Of a DNA stretch of 43,030 nt, positions 33,178 through 40,431 are shown piece by piece. The stretch comes from Galbitalea sp036499165 (lineage in GTDB: Bacteria; Actinomycetota; Actinomycetes; Actinomycetales; Microbacteriaceae): NCBI GenBank assembly GCA_036499165.1, contig DASYEE010000098.1:1-43030 (forward strand). Reading direction: 5' to 3'. Position 1 is the first letter of the stretch. Each line of letters starts with the position of its first letter. The translations under genes were made by a program, and so were the position numbers. The notes under the pieces are model-generated. The model was not told the DNA's origin. It did not search any database and was given only the letters and a program-made list of their open reading frames with translations.

Positions 33178-34362
33178 CTAGCTGAAGGCGGGCGTACCGG
33201 TGATGTGGCTGCCGATGACGAGGGTGTGCACCTCGTCCGTTCCTTCATACGTGCGCACGCTCTCGAGGTTGTTCGCGTGCCGCAGTGGCGAATAGTCGAG
33301 GGTGATGCCGTTGCCGCCGAACAGCGTGCGCGCTTCGCGGCAGATCGCGATGGCCTCACGCGCGTTGTTCAGCTTGCCGAGCGAAATCTGGTGCGGTTGC
33401 AGTGCGCCGGCGTCCTTGAGCCTGCCCAGGTGCAGAGCGAGCAGCATCCCCTTGTTGATCTCGAGCGCCATGTCGACGAGTTTCTGCTGTGTGAGCTGGA
33501 ACGACGTGAGCGGCTTACCGAACTGGATCCGGTTCTTCGCGTAGTCGAGCGCGGCCAGGTAGCTGTCCCGGGCGGCCCCCATCGCACCCCAGATGATGCC
33601 GTACCGTGCCTCGTTCAGGCACTCGAACGGAGCGCGAAGACCACGGGCCTCTGGCAACATGGCGTCCGCGGGCAGGCGCACGTCGCGCAGCTCGATGTCG
33701 CACTGGATGGATGCCCGCATTGACAGCTTCCGCACGATCGGTGTCGCGGTGAAGCCCGGTGTCGCCGTCGGGACCACGAACCCGCGCACCCCATCGGCTG
33801 TCTTGGCCCACACGATCGCGACATCCGCGATGGAGGCCAGCCCGATCCAGCGTTTGCTGCCGTTCAGGATCCAGTCGTCACCGTCGCGGCGCGCGAAGGT
33901 TGCCATGCTCGCGGGGTCTGAGCCCGCAGTGGGCTCAGTGAGAGCGAAGCTGCCGACGAGGTCGCCCGCGGCCATGCCTGGCAGCCACTGCTGCTTCTGC
34001 TCCTCGGAGCCGTTCCGATGGATGGCGGTCATGGCAAGCGATCCCTGCACGCTGACGAAGGTTCGAAGCCCGGAGTCGCCCGCCTCGAGTTCGTGCGCAG
34101 CCAGGCCGTACTCGACCGCACTTCTGCCGGCGCATCCATAGCCGTCGAGGTGCATGCCGAGCACACCAAGTGCCCCGAGTTTCTTCACGATCTCGACCGG
34201 AAACACCGCGTTCTCGAACCACTCGGCGATGTTCGGCCGGATCTCGGCGTCGACGAACGCTGCAACGGATGCCCGCAGCTCACGCTCGCCGGGCGAGAGC
34301 AGGGAATCGAGGTCGAGCAGGTCGGATCGCTCGAACTGCGTTCCCGTGTCAGGCATGGTCAT
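33178..34362 (-). CDS. Acyl-CoA dehydrogenase, glutaryl-CoA dehydrogenase type
   Basis: A 394-residue flavoprotein. GLRTFVSVQGSL (98-109) places an Arg at 100, equivalent to the Arg that holds the free carboxylate in glutaryl-CoA dehydrogenase. E373 in RTYEGTDEVH is the catalytic base of that subfamily. FALTEPTAGSD (139-149) and WILNGSKRWIG are standard acyl-CoA dehydrogenase flavin motifs. It would oxidise and perhaps decarboxylate glutaryl-CoA, for example from lysine or cadaverine breakdown. The start could be ATG 34362 or ATG 34356; the second has AAGG at better spacing. It lies 29 bp downstream of the aldehyde dehydrogenase gene on the same strand. Confidence 0.86.
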   Translation of the reverse strand: MTMPDTGTQFERSDLLDLDSLLSPGERELRASVAAFVDAEIRPNIAEWFENAVFPVEIVKKLGALGVLGMHLDGYGCAGRSAVEYGLAAHELEAGDSGLRTFVSVQGSLAMTAIHRNGSEEQKQQWLPGMAAGDLVGSFALTEPTAGSDPASMATFARRDGDDWILNGSKRWIGLASIADVAIVWAKTADGVRGFVVPTATPGFTATPIVRKLSMRASIQCDIELRDVRLPADAMLPEARGLRAPFECLNEARYGIIWGAMGAARDSYLAALDYAKNRIQFGKPLTSFQLTQQKLVDMALEINKGMLLALHLGRLKDAGALQPHQISLGKLNNAREAIAICREARTLFGGNGITLDYSPLRHANNLESVRTYEGTDEVHTLVIGSHITGTPAFS

Positions 34363-34391
34363 CCTTCAGTGTCGCGGCGCGCGATCTCGCC

Positions 34392-35828
34392 CTATTCGCC
34401 GATGTAGCTCATGACGTGCTTGATCCTCGTGTAATCCTCGAGCGAGTAACTGGAGAGGTCCTTGCCATAGCCAGAGTGCTTGAAACCGCCGTGTGGCATC
34501 TCGGCGACCAGCGGAATGTGAGTGTTGATCCAGACACAGCCGAAGTCGAGGTGCTTCGCCATGCGCATCGCTGTGCCGTGATCTCTCGTCCAGACCGAGG
34601 ATGCGAGGCCGTACTGGACGTCGTTTGCCCAGGTCAGCGCCTCGTTCTCGGTCGAGAATTTCTGCACAGTGATGACCGGACCGAAGATCTCGTTCTGCAC
34701 CACTTCGTCGCTCTGCCGGAGGCCATCGATGATCGTCGCCTCATGGAAGTAGCCTTTCGTGCCCTGGCGATGGCCACCGAGACGGACATTCGCGTGGTCG
34801 GGCAGGCGCCCAATGAATCCCTCGACCCGTTCGAGCTGGGCGATGCTCGAGACCGCGCCGAACAGGATGCCATCCTCCCGTGGCGCGCCGGTCTTCGCGT
34901 TGTCCCTGGCGTACGCCGCGAGGGCAGCGACAAACTCGTCGTGGATGCCCTCCTGAACCAGCACTCGGGTTGCCGCGGTGCAGTCCTGGCCCGCGTTGTA
35001 GAAACCCGCCGCCGTGATGCCCTCGACAGCCAGCTGGATGTCTGCGTCGTTGAACACGACGACGGGCGCCTTGCCGCCGAGCTCCAGGTGAACGCGCTTG
35101 ACGTCGTGAGCGGCGGACCCCGCAACCTCCATGCCGGCGCGCACGGAGCCGGTGATGGCGACCATCTGCGGAATCTTGTCGGCAACCAGCGCGCGGCCGG
35201 TCATCCTGTCGCCCGTCACGACGTTGAAGGTGCCGGCCGGCAGGAACTCGGACGCGATCTCGGCCAGCAGGAGGCTCGAGCTCGGTGTCGAATCGCTGGG
35301 CTTCAGGACCACCGTGTTTCCGGCCGCGAGGGCGGGCGCGATCTTCCAGATCGCCATCATCATCGGGTAGTTCCACGGTGTCACCTGGCCGATGACGCCG
35401 ATCGGTTCGCGCCGCACGAACGAGGTGTGGTCCCTCATGTATTCACCAGCCGACTTGCCCTCGAGATTTCGGGCGGCTCCAGCGAAGAACCTGACCTGGT
35501 CGATCATCACGTCGATCTCTTCGGCCACGATACCTGCGCGAGGCTTCCCGGTGTCTCGCACCTCGACATCGGCGAGTTCCTCGGCGCGCTCTTCCAGCGC
35601 GTCGGCGAAACGGGTCAGTGCGAGCTGGCGTTCGGATGGTGTGGTTTCGCCCCACTCCTCGAAGGCTCCGGCGGCGGCGGCATATGCCTTCGCGACATCC
35701 TGCTCGGTCGACACCGGGGTAGTGGCGAAGACCTCTTCTGTTGCCGGATCGATGATGTCGAGCGACTCGTCTGCCGTGGAACCGACGTACGCTCCACCGA
35801 CAAAATTCTGCAATTCCTGAACGCTCAC
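34392..35828 (-). CDS. Aldehyde dehydrogenase, gamma-aminobutyraldehyde/betaine-aldehyde type
   Basis: A 478-residue NAD-dependent aldehyde dehydrogenase. Catalytic residues: N153 in PWNYP, K176 in LKPSD, E249 in LELGGKAP and C283 in NAGQDCTAA. The NAGQDC context and overall sequence fit the aminobutyraldehyde/betaine-aldehyde branch, so it could convert 4-aminobutanal from putrescine to GABA; a longer aminoaldehyde from cadaverine is equally possible. It starts at GTG 35828 with AAAGGGAC upstream. Together with the acyl-CoA dehydrogenase it forms a two-gene operon facing the GntR/Cache pair. Substrate assignment is inference. Confidence 0.84.
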   Translation of the reverse strand: MSVQELQNFVGGAYVGSTADESLDIIDPATEEVFATTPVSTEQDVAKAYAAAAGAFEEWGETTPSERQLALTRFADALEERAEELADVEVRDTGKPRAGIVAEEIDVMIDQVRFFAGAARNLEGKSAGEYMRDHTSFVRREPIGVIGQVTPWNYPMMMAIWKIAPALAAGNTVVLKPSDSTPSSSLLLAEIASEFLPAGTFNVVTGDRMTGRALVADKIPQMVAITGSVRAGMEVAGSAAHDVKRVHLELGGKAPVVVFNDADIQLAVEGITAAGFYNAGQDCTAATRVLVQEGIHDEFVAALAAYARDNAKTGAPREDGILFGAVSSIAQLERVEGFIGRLPDHANVRLGGHRQGTKGYFHEATIIDGLRQSDEVVQNEIFGPVITVQKFSTENEALTWANDVQYGLASSVWTRDHGTAMRMAKHLDFGCVWINTHIPLVAEMPHGGFKHSGYGKDLSSYSLEDYTRIKHVMSYIGE

Positions 35829-35939
35829 GGCTGTCCCTTTCTGCGCTGAAGCTGGACGACGACTTCGACCCTACCGCCGATTCCTATGGAATCAGAGGTT
35901 TGGTTTCGCCGAGGATCGACCTTCAGCAGGCGGGAAAAG

Positions 35940-36932
35940 CTAGACGGCGCGCTCGCTGCGCTCCAGCATTTCCTCGACCTCGTGCACTCCGAGGGTCGGC
36001 ATCGTCTGTGCGTTGATCGGGTTCATGACATCCCGGTGCACGGAGTCGCTGAGGCCGGAGAGCATCTCGACCGCGTCATCCACGATCCCCGTGTTGCGGG
36101 TCTCCGTGCCGTGCAACAGCCACTTTGCGAGCTCGAGTTCTGCGTAGAGCTTCGCGCGCTGACGGATCTGGCGATCTGCGCCCCCTCGAACCTCGTTGTA
36201 CGCGTCGAAACCGACCTCCGCCACGGTCTCGTCGTGAGCGGCAAGCAGCCAGAACAGGTCGCGGGCCGGGTCGCCGACGCGCAGCTCGTGCCAGCCGAGC
36301 AGGCCCGTGACTTCGTTGCCCGCATACAAGAAAGAGTCGGCCGACAGTGAACCGTTGATCACGGTGGGCTGGAACTGCCAGAGCTTCGACTCCTCCGTCG
36401 CAGCCTCCCAGCGGGAAAGCAGCGCCGCGGGGACGAGACCGGTTGCTGCGGCGCGATCGAGCACCGTGATCGCGGCTCGCAGGCATTCCATCGGAGTGAG
36501 CACTGGCAGGCCCGCGTCCGCCACGAAGCTGGTCGGCAGCGCGTGCACCGCGGCGATCGCGCGGCCGACGGATGACGCGCGTGCGACGTCGACGGACGCC
36601 AGCGGCACCTTCGAGCCGTACACGAATTCGTACACGATGGCGCGGGTTCCGTCGATCGGGGTCTGCCCGGCGAAGCTCGACACCGAGAAGTGCAAACGGG
36701 TGCGGACACCGGCACTCAGCGCGCGGAGGGCGACGAGATCGGCAGACTGCTCCGCCTCGGCGTGGTCCGCCAGTGGCACCCGGATGATCCAGTGCACGCC
36801 ATCACGGCCGGTGAGCAGGGCGCAGTCGAAATCGCCCTGCGAGCCGCTGGAGAAGGGGGCTGCTTCGACGAGATCGAGCCCCGGCACGGCCGAGGTCGCG
36901 AGCGCCGCTAGAGTGAGGTGGGATCGAGCCAT
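35940..36932 (-). CDS. Aminoglycoside-phosphotransferase-fold protein, likely pseudokinase
   Basis: A 330-residue protein with the APH/choline-kinase fold. The segment 191-226 aligns with the kinase catalytic loop, but the invariant HGD is NGS (193-195), the following Asn is missing, and the metal-binding Asp before Trp is Gly (GLLGWHEL, G213). GDPARDL downstream is kept. The N-lobe lysine also appears to be Arg. It therefore probably binds a ligand or nucleotide without phosphotransfer. ATG 36932 is chosen because TACCCT ends 6 nt upstream. It is divergent from nudC, 68 bp away, and this association with nudC-uvrD2 is conserved in relatives as I recall. Confidence 0.8.
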   Translation of the reverse strand: MARSHLTLAALATSAVPGLDLVEAAPFSSGSQGDFDCALLTGRDGVHWIIRVPLADHAEAEQSADLVALRALSAGVRTRLHFSVSSFAGQTPIDGTRAIVYEFVYGSKVPLASVDVARASSVGRAIAAVHALPTSFVADAGLPVLTPMECLRAAITVLDRAAATGLVPAALLSRWEAATEESKLWQFQPTVINGSLSADSFLYAGNEVTGLLGWHELRVGDPARDLFWLLAAHDETVAEVGFDAYNEVRGGADRQIRQRAKLYAELELAKWLLHGTETRNTGIVDDAVEMLSGLSDSVHRDVMNPINAQTMPTLGVHEVEEMLERSERAV

Positions 36933-36938
36933 ACCCAC

Positions 36939-36944
36939 AGGGTA
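36939..36944 (-). promoter_or_regulatory. -10 box, leaderless-type start of the phosphotransferase-like gene
   Basis: TACCCT on the minus strand ends 6 nt before the ATG at 36932, with GTGGGT between. The remaining gap to the divergent nudC start (37001) shows no other clear signal. Confidence 0.45.
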
Positions 36945-37000
36945 GGTCGCCCATTCCCATCAACCCTCGTACGCCACGCCTTTGTGATCGGTCGCCTTTA

Positions 37001-37930
37001 ATGCCGGATTCCTTTCTTTCTCGGCTCCCCCTGTCGCGCTATGAGGTCGATCGCGACTATCTCGCGCGCGAACGGCCGGGCCTCTTCGACGAACTCTGGG
37101 CCGACCCGGCGACGCGCATCCTGCCGATATTCGACGGCCGAGCGCTCGTCGATGCCGCCGGGTCGCTTGCGCTCCTGCGCGTCGCTGACGTGCCGGATGG
37201 CGGCACACGGGTCTATCTCGGGCGCACGACCACCGAGACAGCGAACGAACCGATCGGGACCGCGATCGTGGCAGTGCAACTCGATGAGTCCTTCGATCGC
37301 GGCGGCCTGCGCTGGTCTGGCCTGCGGCTCGTCGGCAATACCCTGAGCGATCGCGACGCAGGGTTGATGACCGAGGCGCTCGGGATTCTCAACTGGCACA
37401 TTTCGCATCCGTTCTCGCCTCGCACGGGCCAGCGCACCATCCCCGAGAAGGGCGGCTGGGTACGCCGCGACCCGTCGTCCGGCACCGAGGTGTTCCCGCG
37501 TACTGACGCCGCGATCATCGTGGGCGTCACCGACGCCGACGATCGCCTGCTGCTCGGCTCCAACGCGAACTGGGAGAGCAATCGCTTCTCGACCCTCGCC
37601 GGGTTCGTCGAGCCGGGGGAGTCGCTCGAGGCTGCCGTGATCCGCGAGGTGTTCGAGGAGTCGGGCATCCGGGTCACCGATCCCGTCTACCTCGGCAGCC
37701 AGCCATGGCCGTTCCCTGCATCGCTCATGCTCGGCTTCAGCGCTCGCGTCGATCCGGATGTCGCGAGCACCCTGACCCCGGATGGCGCGGAGATCATGGC
37801 GTTGCGCTGGTTCACGCGGGACGAGCTTGCTGGCGCGCTCGACGAGATCATCCTTCCCGGCCCGACCTCCATTGCCCGCGCGATCATCGAGGAGTGGTTC
37901 GGCGGCCCGATCGACGACGGCAGCCGATGA
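37001..37930 (+). CDS. nudC: NAD(H) diphosphatase NudC, zinc-ribbon cysteines lost
   Basis: A 309-residue Nudix hydrolase that cleaves NAD(H) to NMN(H) and AMP and, in E. coli, removes NAD caps from RNA. The Nudix box is complete at 201-223 (G201, E207, R215-E216, E219-E220, G222). SQPWPFP (233-239) is the NAD-pyrophosphatase signature. The zinc-ribbon position (about 137-162) has no cysteine: FSPRTGQRT and VRRDPSSGTE replace the usual C-x2-C pairs. The N-terminal domain is otherwise normal. Its stop overlaps the uvrD2 start (ATGA), so the two are coupled. No ribosome site or clear -10 is seen at 37001. Confidence 0.92.
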   Translation: MPDSFLSRLPLSRYEVDRDYLARERPGLFDELWADPATRILPIFDGRALVDAAGSLALLRVADVPDGGTRVYLGRTTTETANEPIGTAIVAVQLDESFDRGGLRWSGLRLVGNTLSDRDAGLMTEALGILNWHISHPFSPRTGQRTIPEKGGWVRRDPSSGTEVFPRTDAAIIVGVTDADDRLLLGSNANWESNRFSTLAGFVEPGESLEAAVIREVFEESGIRVTDPVYLGSQPWPFPASLMLGFSARVDPDVASTLTPDGAEIMALRWFTRDELAGALDEIILPGPTSIARAIIEEWFGGPIDDGSR

Positions 37931-39582
37931 GCTCCCCCGAGGAGTTGCTCGCGGGCCTCGACGAAGCGCAGCGCCAGGCTGCGGAGGCACTCCTCGGCCC
38001 GGTCGTGCTGCTCGCGGGAGCGGGCACGGGCAAGACGCGAGCGATCACCCATCGCATCGCGTACGGAGTCGCGACGGGCGTCTACTCGCCCGGTCGCGTC
38101 ATGGCGCTGACCTTCACCAACCGCGCGGCGGGCGAGCTGCGTTCTCGGCTTCGCGCCCTCGGCGCGAGCGGTGTCTCCGCACGCACCTTCCACGCCTCAG
38201 CGCTCGCCCAACTCGGCTTCTTCTGGCCCCAGGTGGTCGGTGGCACCATGCCGAGACTGCTCGAGTCGAAGGGCAGGATGCTCGGTCACGCCGCAGACGC
38301 GCTGAAGCTGCGGCTCGACACGGCGACACTCCGCGACGCGGCCAGCGAGATCGAGTGGCGCAAGGTGTCGCGGCTTACCATCGAGCAGTATGCAACCGCC
38401 GGACGCCCGGTGCCCGGCAAACTCTCGATCGAGACCATGGTCGACCTCCAGCGCGCCTACGAAAGCGTGAAGGATGAGCGGCGGCAGCTGGACTTCGAGG
38501 ATGTCCTCCTCGCCACGGCCGGCATGATCGAGTCCGAGCCGCGAATCGCGCAGCAGGTGCGCGAGCAGTATCGGTTCTTCGTCGTCGATGAATACCAGGA
38601 CGTCTCACCGTTACAGCAGGAGCTCCTGAACCTGTGGCTCGGTGAGCGCACCGACGTCTGCGTCGTCGGCGACGCGAGCCAGACGATCTACACCTTCGCC
38701 GGCGCGACGCCCGACTACCTGCTGGGGTTCGCGGGTAGACACGAGGATGCGACGGTCGTGCGCCTCGAGCAGAACTATCGATCGACGCCTGCGATCATCG
38801 ACGCTGCCAATCGAATCATGCGTGGTCGTCCTGGCGCGCTCGACCTCCATGCCGTGCCAGGCACGCCGGCGGGCGTGGCGCCATCCACGTCCGAGCACGT
38901 GAACGACTCGCAGGAGGCGAGGGCGATCGCCCAACAGATCCGCGCGGAGATCGAGGCGGGAACACCGCCGGAATCGATCGCCGTGCTGTTTCGCATCAAC
39001 GTGCAATCCGCAGCGATCGAGGCGGCGCTGGGAGACGCCGGTGTGCCGTTCGTGCTGCGGGGCGGCACGCGTTTCTTCGACCAGAAAGAGGTCAAGGAGG
39101 CGATCATGATGCTCAAGGGGGCATCCATCTCGATCGTCAACGAGCCGCTGTTCAAGAGCGTCAGCGACGTCCTTCGCTCGCGCGGCTGGACCCAGGAGCC
39201 GCCGGAGGGCAGGGGAGCGATCCGTGATCGGTGGGAATCCCTGAACGCTCTGATGCGGCTTGCGGAGGAGGCCCAGAAGGTGACGACCCTCGCCCAGTTC
39301 GTCGCTGAGCTGCTCGATCGGCAGTCAGGCCAGCACGAGCCGACGATGTCTGCTGTGACGCTCGCGACGCTGCACAGCGCCAAGGGTCTCGAGTGGGGCT
39401 CGGTGTACATCGTCGGCGTCTCTGAGGGGCTCATGCCGATCAGCTATGCCCGCACCGAGACTGCGATCGAGGAGGAGCGACGATTGTTCTATGTCGGCAT
39501 CACTCGGGCTCGGGCGCGACTGCACTTCTCGTGGGCTGGTCCAAATCGGCAGCCGAGCCGATTCGTGAAAGAGCTTCGCTAG
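37927..39582 (+). CDS. uvrD2: UvrD2-like SF1A DNA helicase, short form
   Basis: A 551-residue 3'-5' helicase. Walker A is GAGTGKT (31-37), then FTNRAAGELRSRL, VVDEYQDVS with D221/E222, GDASQTIYTFAGA, LEQNYRST, TLHSAKGLEW and FYVGITRAR. Mycobacterial UvrD2 (about 700 residues) also carries a tetracysteine linker and an HRDC domain; both are missing here, the protein ending just after motif VI. ATG 37927 is chosen for its ATGA overlap with nudC; longer frames run through nudC out of frame. The last 83 bp overlap the 3' end of the convergent TOMM-like gene. Confidence 0.92.
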   Translation: MSSPEELLAGLDEAQRQAAEALLGPVVLLAGAGTGKTRAITHRIAYGVATGVYSPGRVMALTFTNRAAGELRSRLRALGASGVSARTFHASALAQLGFFWPQVVGGTMPRLLESKGRMLGHAADALKLRLDTATLRDAASEIEWRKVSRLTIEQYATAGRPVPGKLSIETMVDLQRAYESVKDERRQLDFEDVLLATAGMIESEPRIAQQVREQYRFFVVDEYQDVSPLQQELLNLWLGERTDVCVVGDASQTIYTFAGATPDYLLGFAGRHEDATVVRLEQNYRSTPAIIDAANRIMRGRPGALDLHAVPGTPAGVAPSTSEHVNDSQEARAIAQQIRAEIEAGTPPESIAVLFRINVQSAAIEAALGDAGVPFVLRGGTRFFDQKEVKEAIMMLKGASISIVNEPLFKSVSDVLRSRGWTQEPPEGRGAIRDRWESLNALMRLAEEAQKVTTLAQFVAELLDRQSGQHEPTMSAVTLATLHSAKGLEWGSVYIVGVSEGLMPISYARTETAIEEERRLFYVGITRARARLHFSWAGPNRQPSRFVKELR

Positions 39583-40357
39583 TCAGGTCGATACAACCGC
39601 ATTCCGGGTGCGGCATCCACTCCCGACGCGTCTGTGCGCCGGTTGCGATATCCAACCGAATGGATGTGGCTGACGAGATCGTCGGGTCCGCGCCCGCTTC
39701 CAATCTGCGCAGGATGACCCGGGTCGCGATCGCCGCAACCTCCCGCGCCGCGAGCGGGGTCTCCGCGGCGCTCTTCCTGCCCCACAGTTGGGATGCGATC
39801 GCCGACCAGCTGGAGTCTGCATCCCTGCGATGATGCTCCAGGCAGTAAAGGCACGCGGTCGTGCCCGGCTCCACGAGCGGCCCGACCGTCACGGCCCCGT
39901 CGCCGAAGATGATCGGAAGGTGCGGCAGGTCGCGCCGCAGCCAGACGCCGTACGCGCGCGGATCGAGAACGTAGTGGCCGAACGCGACGCCGAAGTCGCA
40001 CTCCGCCTCATCGGTTGTGATCACGATCGAGGTTTCGCCAAGCGCGTGCGCGAGGAGGCGTTCGGTCGGGCCCGTTCCGAGTATCGCGACGCGACGGGGC
40101 GGCGCAGGCTCCCGCGGCTCGACCAGCAGGGGAGTGAGTAATTCCAGCATGCTCTCGAGATCGCGAGGCGAAACCCCCGCAGCTCTCGCGACCATCTGGA
40201 GCCCGGCGGGTGTCACCCCGGAGCGAAGCGCCCCGATGACGCGCTCATCGCCCGCTGAAACCTCGCGAAGCACGACCCTGGCAGGGTCCACGCCGAACTG
40301 CAGGCTGAACGGGTCGCGCCACACGAGGGGCAGATCAGGATCAAGACGAAGCACCAT
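39500..40357 (-). CDS. TOMM cyclodehydratase/ThiF-like (E1-like) protein, orphan
   Basis: A 285-residue protein resembling the E1-like partner of azoline-forming cyclodehydratases (annotated as bacteriocin biosynthesis cyclodehydratase or TOMM leader-binding). The N-terminal 85 residues fit a winged-helix peptide-clamp region. RVAILGTGPTER (89-100) starts a Rossmann fold. C169-x2-C172 and C253-x-C255 form the structural zinc site typical of the group, with GTTACLYC preceding the first pair. No YcaO, dehydrogenase or precursor peptide gene is in the window, so it is not a RiPP cluster. Actinobacteria keep this gene beside uvrD2, which suggests a housekeeping role. It overlaps uvrD2 by 83 bp, tail to tail. 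Confidence 0.72.
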   Translation of the reverse strand: MVLRLDPDLPLVWRDPFSLQFGVDPARVVLREVSAGDERVIGALRSGVTPAGLQMVARAAGVSPRDLESMLELLTPLLVEPREPAPPRRVAILGTGPTERLLAHALGETSIVITTDEAECDFGVAFGHYVLDPRAYGVWLRRDLPHLPIIFGDGAVTVGPLVEPGTTACLYCLEHHRRDADSSWSAIASQLWGRKSAAETPLAAREVAAIATRVILRRLEAGADPTISSATSIRLDIATGAQTRREWMPHPECGCIDLTSEALSRIGSAADLDQPTRSAVAPEPE

Positions 40358-40431
40358 GCGCCAACACTGGGGCAGATCGCGGATGACCGTCCGAAGTTAC
40401 CAACAGGCTCGCCAGCAGCGGGCCGGAAGCA

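Noticed and set aside
33155..33180. Short hairpin between the Cache gene and the acyl-CoA dehydrogenase gene
   Set aside because: Only a 4-bp stem (GGCT/AGCC) could be drawn, which is not distinguishable from chance at this GC content.
34170..35849. A 559-codon plus-strand frame opposite the aldehyde dehydrogenase
   Set aside because: The aldehyde dehydrogenase on the minus strand has all catalytic residues; the opposing product shows no motif.
37705..37926. An N-terminal extension of UvrD2 inside nudC
   Set aside because: The extension is a frame-shifted reading of the Nudix gene; the ATGA overlap at 37927 gives a standard helicase N-terminus.
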